The notes below the pieces were generated by a model. The model was not told the DNA's origin and searched no databases. It saw only the letters and a program-made list of their open reading frames with translations. Below, piece by piece: positions 60,432 through 64,000 of a stretch of DNA of 64,000 nt. Source of the stretch: Syntrophaceae bacterium UBA7520 (GTDB taxonomy: Bacteria; Desulfobacterota; Syntrophia; Syntrophales; Smithellaceae); NCBI GenBank assembly GCA_002478265.1, contig DLNC01000012.1:105539-169538 (forward strand), written 5' to 3'. The translations under genes and the position numbers were made by a program. Positions within the stretch are counted from its first letter, which is position 1. Every line of letters begins with the position of its first letter.

Positions 60432-62138
60432 ATGTGGATTACGGCACGTAGGTTTATTTTTTTACAACTGTTCTTTCTCGTCCTTTCTTTCAATACCGCG
60501 CACGCGGCAAGCCCCCCGCCTCTTATCCTAAAAGACAAATCCTCCTATGACTTATCCGGCCATCTGGAAAAGCTCATCGATCCAACCCATAAGCTTTCGG
60601 TGGAACAAGCCGCCGGGCACAGTGACTGGTCCGGGCCGCTTCATGGAAGAGTTCTCAATTTCGGATTGATGAAAGATTCTTTATGGCTGCGTTTTTCCCT
60701 GGAGAACAGGGACGATAGACCGCGAAAATTCTTTGTTTCCTTCGAATACCCCGTGATAAATGCCATCACCTTCTACTCAAAAAAGCACGGCGGCGACTTT
60801 CAGGAAGACCGCACGGGAAGCATTGTTCCGGCATCAGAGCGCGTGGTGCCTGACCGGCACTTTCTCTTTCCCCTTTCCCTGGAATCAGGTGAAACCGCCG
60901 CGGTTTATATGCGCTTACGTTCTTCATCGGGGATGACTATTCCCATCCGGATTTTATCGGAGCAGGCAGTAACCCAAAAAGCAATCCGCGACTACACAAT
61001 ATACGGAGCCCTCTTCGGATTTCTGGCACTAATTCTGGTGTATTTCATAACCGCGGGATCCCTTATCCGCCAAGGAATCAGCCTTTGGCTGGCGCTGTAC
61101 AGCACTTTTTTCGGTCTACACACCGCCATGCGGGCCGGCTTCATCCGTCTTTACATGCCTGACGAGTTTCTGGCTTTCATTCCCCTGCTGCAAGTATTGT
61201 TTATCGGCGGACTTTTTTTCACGGGAGCCAAATTCTTCCGCCTGTTTCTTTCCCTCAAGGAACACGCTAAGGTTTTAGATAAAATCATGGCCGGCTTTCA
61301 GTACCTGAGCCTTCTTTTTGTCGCGCTTGTTTTGCTTCCCAACCCGCTTTTAACTTTTGTTTCCCTGGTGCTGTTTGTCATCAATCCATTTTTTTCCATC
61401 TGTCTTGCCTTTTACTTCTGGCACAAGGGAATAGCGAATTCCGGCTATTTCGCCATGGGATGGTTTACCGCGCACGCTGTTTCCGTTTACGACTTTTTCC
61501 GTATTAACGGAATAATTTCATATCCCTTCTACAATGAATGGCTGATTCCCCTTTCCCTGTTCTTTACTCTTGCCTTTTTATCCATCGCGCTTATCAAACA
61601 AAATGCCGCCTACCATGTCATGGCGGGAACCGACCCCCTAACAGGTTTGGCCAACAGGAGAAGGTTTGATGAAATTCTCCATACCGAATGGAACCGCTGC
61701 CTCAGGTATGGCAGGCCCCTCTCTCTGATTTTGGCCGATGTGGATCGCTTTAAAAAATACAATGATACATTTGGCCATCGAGCGGGCGACGCGTTGCTTT
61801 GCCGTATTGCCGAAATTTTAAAAAATTACACGCGTCGTCCCGGCGAGCTGGCGGTGCGCTACGGTGGAGAAGAATTTATTCTGATTCTCCCCAACATTGA
61901 TTCTGAGCACGCCTTCCACGTGGCCGAGGCAATCAGAGAATCCGTGGCCGCTTTTTCTCAGGAGGAAAATGGTCAGCAGACAAACTGGCATGTAACCATC
62001 AGCATGGGAGTTTCTACCGCAATACCGCAAAAAGAAGAAAACCCGGAGAAGCTTGTCCTGGAAGCGGACAAGGCTCTTTACGAGGCAAAACACGCCGGCA
62101 GAAATCGGACTATAGTTGGCTCTACACCCAAGGCCTGA
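60432..62138 (+). CDS. 7TMR-DISM sensor diguanylate cyclase (GGDEF)
   Basis: The 568-residue protein has a signal sequence, a periplasmic 7TMR-DISM extracellular domain (residues ~30-180; KDSLWLRFSLENRDDRPRKFFVSFEYP), seven transmembrane helices (~190-390) and a cytoplasmic GGDEF domain (~400-560) with GTDPLTGLANRRRFDE, DVDRFKKYNDTFGHRAGD and active-site GGEEF. It should make cyclic di-GMP in response to an extracytoplasmic ligand. The inhibitory I-site position reads RPGE instead of RxxD, so product inhibition may be weak. Confidence 0.93.
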   Translation: MWITARRFIFLQLFFLVLSFNTAHAASPPPLILKDKSSYDLSGHLEKLIDPTHKLSVEQAAGHSDWSGPLHGRVLNFGLMKDSLWLRFSLENRDDRPRKFFVSFEYPVINAITFYSKKHGGDFQEDRTGSIVPASERVVPDRHFLFPLSLESGETAAVYMRLRSSSGMTIPIRILSEQAVTQKAIRDYTIYGALFGFLALILVYFITAGSLIRQGISLWLALYSTFFGLHTAMRAGFIRLYMPDEFLAFIPLLQVLFIGGLFFTGAKFFRLFLSLKEHAKVLDKIMAGFQYLSLLFVALVLLPNPLLTFVSLVLFVINPFFSICLAFYFWHKGIANSGYFAMGWFTAHAVSVYDFFRINGIISYPFYNEWLIPLSLFFTLAFLSIALIKQNAAYHVMAGTDPLTGLANRRRFDEILHTEWNRCLRYGRPLSLILADVDRFKKYNDTFGHRAGDALLCRIAEILKNYTRRPGELAVRYGGEEFILILPNIDSEHAFHVAEAIRESVAAFSQEENGQQTNWHVTISMGVSTAIPQKEENPEKLVLEADKALYEAKHAGRNRTIVGSTPKA

Positions 62139-62244
62139 CTCGCCAGACGCTGAAGGAGAGAGTTTCCAGCTCTCCGCTCTTCATATCAGCGCTTCCTGCC
62201 ATTGGGCGGAGATACTTATTTAGGCGATTTATTATTGGGATTAA

Positions 62245-62275
62245 AAGCCCGATGATGAATTTCATCATCGGGCTT
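62245..62275 (-). terminator. Intrinsic terminator after the small Cys-rich gene
   Basis: A perfect 14-bp inverted repeat (AAGCCCGATGATGA / TCATCATCGGGCTT) has a 3-base loop. On the minus strand the stem runs straight into TTTTAA, so it serves the gene at 62295-62636. It may also stop transcripts from the cyclase gene. Confidence 0.85.
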
Positions 62276-62294
62276 ATGCAAATCTTAACACAAA

Positions 62295-62636
62295 TTACCG
62301 AAAAGCGGATGAAACTTTTGCAAGGCAGCAATTACCGCGACAGACAATCACTCCATAAGAAGTCCTTTCACAAACACAGCAAGTCGCTTTTTGCCCCTGT
62401 TCCGAATTTACCTGATTTGCGACCTTATCGCAATCCTTACCTGTCAGCTTATAAACAGTTTTCCCCTCTTTATCCTTTTCTTCGGTCATTTTGCAATCTA
62501 GCTTTGATTTTACTTGACCTGCCGTAGTTTGTTTGTTTAATTTATTTTCCGACGCGGCAGTTACCAATACGCCGGAAAAATAAACTGAAGCCAACAAAAT
62601 AACCATGCCCATTAATAAAACCTTTAAAATTTTCAT
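62295..62636 (-). CDS. Small secreted Cys-rich protein, YKLxGKDC family
   Basis: The 113-residue protein has a signal peptide (MKILKVLLMGMVILLASVYFSGVLVTA). The mature part has DCKMTEEKDKEGKTVYKLTGKDCDK, a Lys/Asp-rich hydrophilic core, then CCVCERTSYGVIVCRGNCC. It is paralogous to the protein at 19172-19537: both share DC-x(n)-K-K/E-GK-x-YKLxGKDC and end VCRGxCC. AAGGAG precedes the ATG. Function unknown; a disulfide-rich extracellular peptide or metal binder is possible. Confidence 0.78.
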   Translation of the reverse strand: MKILKVLLMGMVILLASVYFSGVLVTAASENKLNKQTTAGQVKSKLDCKMTEEKDKEGKTVYKLTGKDCDKVANQVNSEQGQKATCCVCERTSYGVIVCRGNCCLAKVSSAFR

Positions 62637-62757
62637 ACTCCTTCTCCTTTCCTTTTTATTTGCTGCTTTTTCTCCGCAAAGCGTTTACCTTTGCAAAGAA
62701 ATTAATTGAATATCTACATTCTGATATTAATATTTCCTCTTTGCATTAATCCGGCTT

Positions 62758-63687
62758 TCATAAATTGCTGACGTTTCTGGAATTTTCTGTTTGCCGATTG
62801 TTTAAATCCTTTAGCGCGTCCATGGCTTTTTTCCATAGGTCTTCTGCATCAGCATGTTGGCTGCAAAATTCTGCAAGGGTATCGCACTGGATCTGGCACA
62901 AGTACAAACGCCTTTTTTGATTCGCATTCTCTATGGTCCCTTCAGCCGCCGTGACCAAGTTTACTCTCTGGCAACATTCAGCGCATTTTTTATAATCACA
63001 CGACCCACAGGCAACGCTTACTGAAAAATTTGTATTGCGCGCGCCTTGCTGCGCTTTAAGTGCTTCATTCATCCCCCCAAAGCGGGAAATTTCATTATCA
63101 AGTTCTGAGCTCGCTCTCTTCAAACACTGCTTACTTTCAGCCGGAATAAGCCCCTGGGCAGACAGTTTACGGATATCAGCGCCCACTGCGGCAATTGACT
63201 GCCTCAAACTCTCCAGATCCTTGAAAATATTATCTTTAAGCCGACGTGAAGCGCTTACACTTTTTTGCAAACGCCGAACTTCAGGACTTTGGTCTTGCAC
63301 TTGTTCGCGGGTAATCCGCCCTTCGATTTGATTTTGCGATGTCTTTGACGCAGTGCCCGCAATAGCGCCACGCGTGGAAAGCTGTTCCGATTGAATCTGT
63401 TTAAACTGATGTTGCGTTTTTAGGAACACTTCATTTATCTCATTATCCATTTTAAGATATTCGCTGAAAGATCGGTTAAGCGAAGCCATTTTCCCTTTAA
63501 GACCATTGTAATCTTCACAAATATGCACGGACAACGAGGAAACATTTGCCTGTTGCTTTTTCACAGTCGATGCCTCGGTAAAGTTTGGCTGAATTTTTTG
63601 CGCCTCCCGGAACTCCTGTGCCGGAGAATAATGAGGGCTAAATAAAAACCCGACAAAGCAGATAAAAATGATAATATATTTTTTCAT
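62758..63687 (-). CDS. Secreted coiled-coil protein with Cys-rich C-terminus, unknown function
   Basis: The 309-residue protein has a signal peptide (MKKYIIIFICFVGFLFSPHYSPAQ). A long helical/coiled-coil middle (residues ~60-215) is followed by a Cys-rich part CGSCDYKKCAECCQRVN...LCQIQCDTLAEFC. There is no catalytic motif I can name. It lies 44 bases downstream of the OmpA-domain gene and is probably co-transcribed with it, which suggests a cell-envelope role. A GGGGG site precedes the ATG. Confidence 0.72.
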   Translation of the reverse strand: MKKYIIIFICFVGFLFSPHYSPAQEFREAQKIQPNFTEASTVKKQQANVSSLSVHICEDYNGLKGKMASLNRSFSEYLKMDNEINEVFLKTQHQFKQIQSEQLSTRGAIAGTASKTSQNQIEGRITREQVQDQSPEVRRLQKSVSASRRLKDNIFKDLESLRQSIAAVGADIRKLSAQGLIPAESKQCLKRASSELDNEISRFGGMNEALKAQQGARNTNFSVSVACGSCDYKKCAECCQRVNLVTAAEGTIENANQKRRLYLCQIQCDTLAEFCSQHADAEDLWKKAMDALKDLNNRQTENSRNVSNL

Positions 63688-63731
63688 AATACCCCCTAAT
63701 ATAAATGTCGGTTGATTCTTAAAGTTTTAAA

Positions 63732-64000
63732 CTACTGCTTTACCAGTTCAACCCGCCGGTTTTTAGCTTTTCCCTCCTCTGTTTCATTTGCGGCAATGGG
63801 GGCCAGCGGACCTACGCCGGCAGACTTAAGGCGGTCTGATGCGATATTATATTTTGAAACCAGTTCTTTAACCACAACATCTGCTCTTTGCTGGGAGAGC
63901 TTCATGTTATAATCAAGTCCGCCTATGTTATCGGTATGACCAACGACATATATATTCAATTGCGGATTATGTTGAAGAAGCTTTGTTATCTCTTTCAGGG
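63732..64000 (-). CDS. OmpA-domain (peptidoglycan-binding) protein, 5' end cut by window edge
   Basis: Only the last ~89 residues are in the window and the frame stays open to the right edge. They contain the OmpA C-terminal signature: NIYVVGHTDNIGGLDYNMKLSQQRADVVVKEL, with the diaminopimelate-binding Asp (HTDN) and Arg (SQQRA), and the final NRRVELVKQ. Such domains anchor outer-membrane proteins or lipoproteins to peptidoglycan. The rest of the protein lies beyond the window. Confidence 0.9.
   Translation of the reverse strand, partial: LKEITKLLQHNPQLNIYVVGHTDNIGGLDYNMKLSQQRADVVVKELVSKYNIASDRLKSAGVGPLAPIAANETEEGKAKNRRVELVKQ

Noticed and set aside
62139..62244. Possible cyclic di-GMP riboswitch near the GGDEF gene
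   Set aside because: I could not find the conserved GEMM core; only a short GGAGAG/CTCTCC hairpin and the terminator of the neighbouring gene are visible.

Overview
The window reads as chromosome of a strictly anaerobic, Gram-negative bacterium, most likely a member of the Desulfobacterota (Syntrophales/Syntrophaceae-like). This placement is inferred from gene content: an oxygen-sensitive class III ribonucleotide reductase, acyl-CoA and 3-hydroxyacyl-CoA dehydrogenases, hydrogenase-type nickel maturation genes, many iron-sulfur and iron-sulfur flavoproteins, lipoprotein and outer-membrane-type proteins, and a bacterial NrpR-like nitrogen regulator. Coding density is high. I saw no tRNA, rRNA, CRISPR array, insertion sequence or phage gene.

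Region 1 (1-14.2 kb, all minus strand). Read in the direction of transcription, a fatty-acid-synthase-like run comes first: FabD, a carboxyltransferase (PycB/5S type), acyl-CoA dehydrogenase, KAS III, ketoreductase, hotdog dehydratase, KAS II, acyl carrier protein, PlsC-like acyltransferase and a 4'-phosphopantetheinyl transferase. Many of these genes overlap or nearly touch. No enoyl reductase is present. A tandem iron-sulfur flavoprotein, a type-2 3-hydroxyacyl-CoA dehydrogenase (SDR), an HD phosphohydrolase and NrdD follow. NrdD is cut by the left edge.

Region 2 (14.2-31.2 kb, mixed strands). It holds a membrane histidine kinase and NtrC-type regulator pair, small membrane proteins, a Na+-coupled NSS transporter, 3-hydroxyacyl-CoA dehydrogenase, an AAA ATPase, an NrpR-like regulator directly upstream of glutamate dehydrogenase, a deoxyhypusine-synthase-like protein lacking the catalytic lysine, a large PEP/pyruvate-binding-domain protein, a QueG-like ferredoxin and a flavodoxin.

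Region 3 (31.3-39.9 kb, plus strand) is an arsenic/thiol-redox operon. A consensus promoter overlaid by a perfect palindrome precedes arsR. Then come a small redox thioredoxin, TauE permease, a DGC zinc-binding domain joined in frame to a membrane thioredoxin, CcdA, arsC, acr3, a VKOR-DsbA fusion, an ArsP-type permease, a radical SAM/SPASM protein and MarC.

Region 4 (40-53.2 kb). A P-type cation ATPase, a 7TM-like protein with a terminal Cys module and an FmdB zinc ribbon are followed by a possible seven-gene minus-strand unit: HTH/4Fe-4S protein, TetR, molybdopterin oxidoreductase, HypA, HypB, nickel permease and a second HTH/4Fe-4S protein. A third HTH/4Fe-4S paralogue is divergently transcribed, with a Fur-box-like element over its promoter, and an amidohydrolase follows it.

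Region 5 (53.3-64 kb) is rich in envelope and lipid functions: an alpha/beta hydrolase, two patatin-like phospholipases flanking an amphipathic-helix secreted protein, a Sel1-repeat protein, SnoaL-like and DinB proteins, and a 7TMR-DISM diguanylate cyclase. It ends with small secreted Cys-rich proteins and an OmpA-domain protein cut by the right edge. One Cys-rich protein (62295-62636) is a paralogue of the one at 19172-19537.
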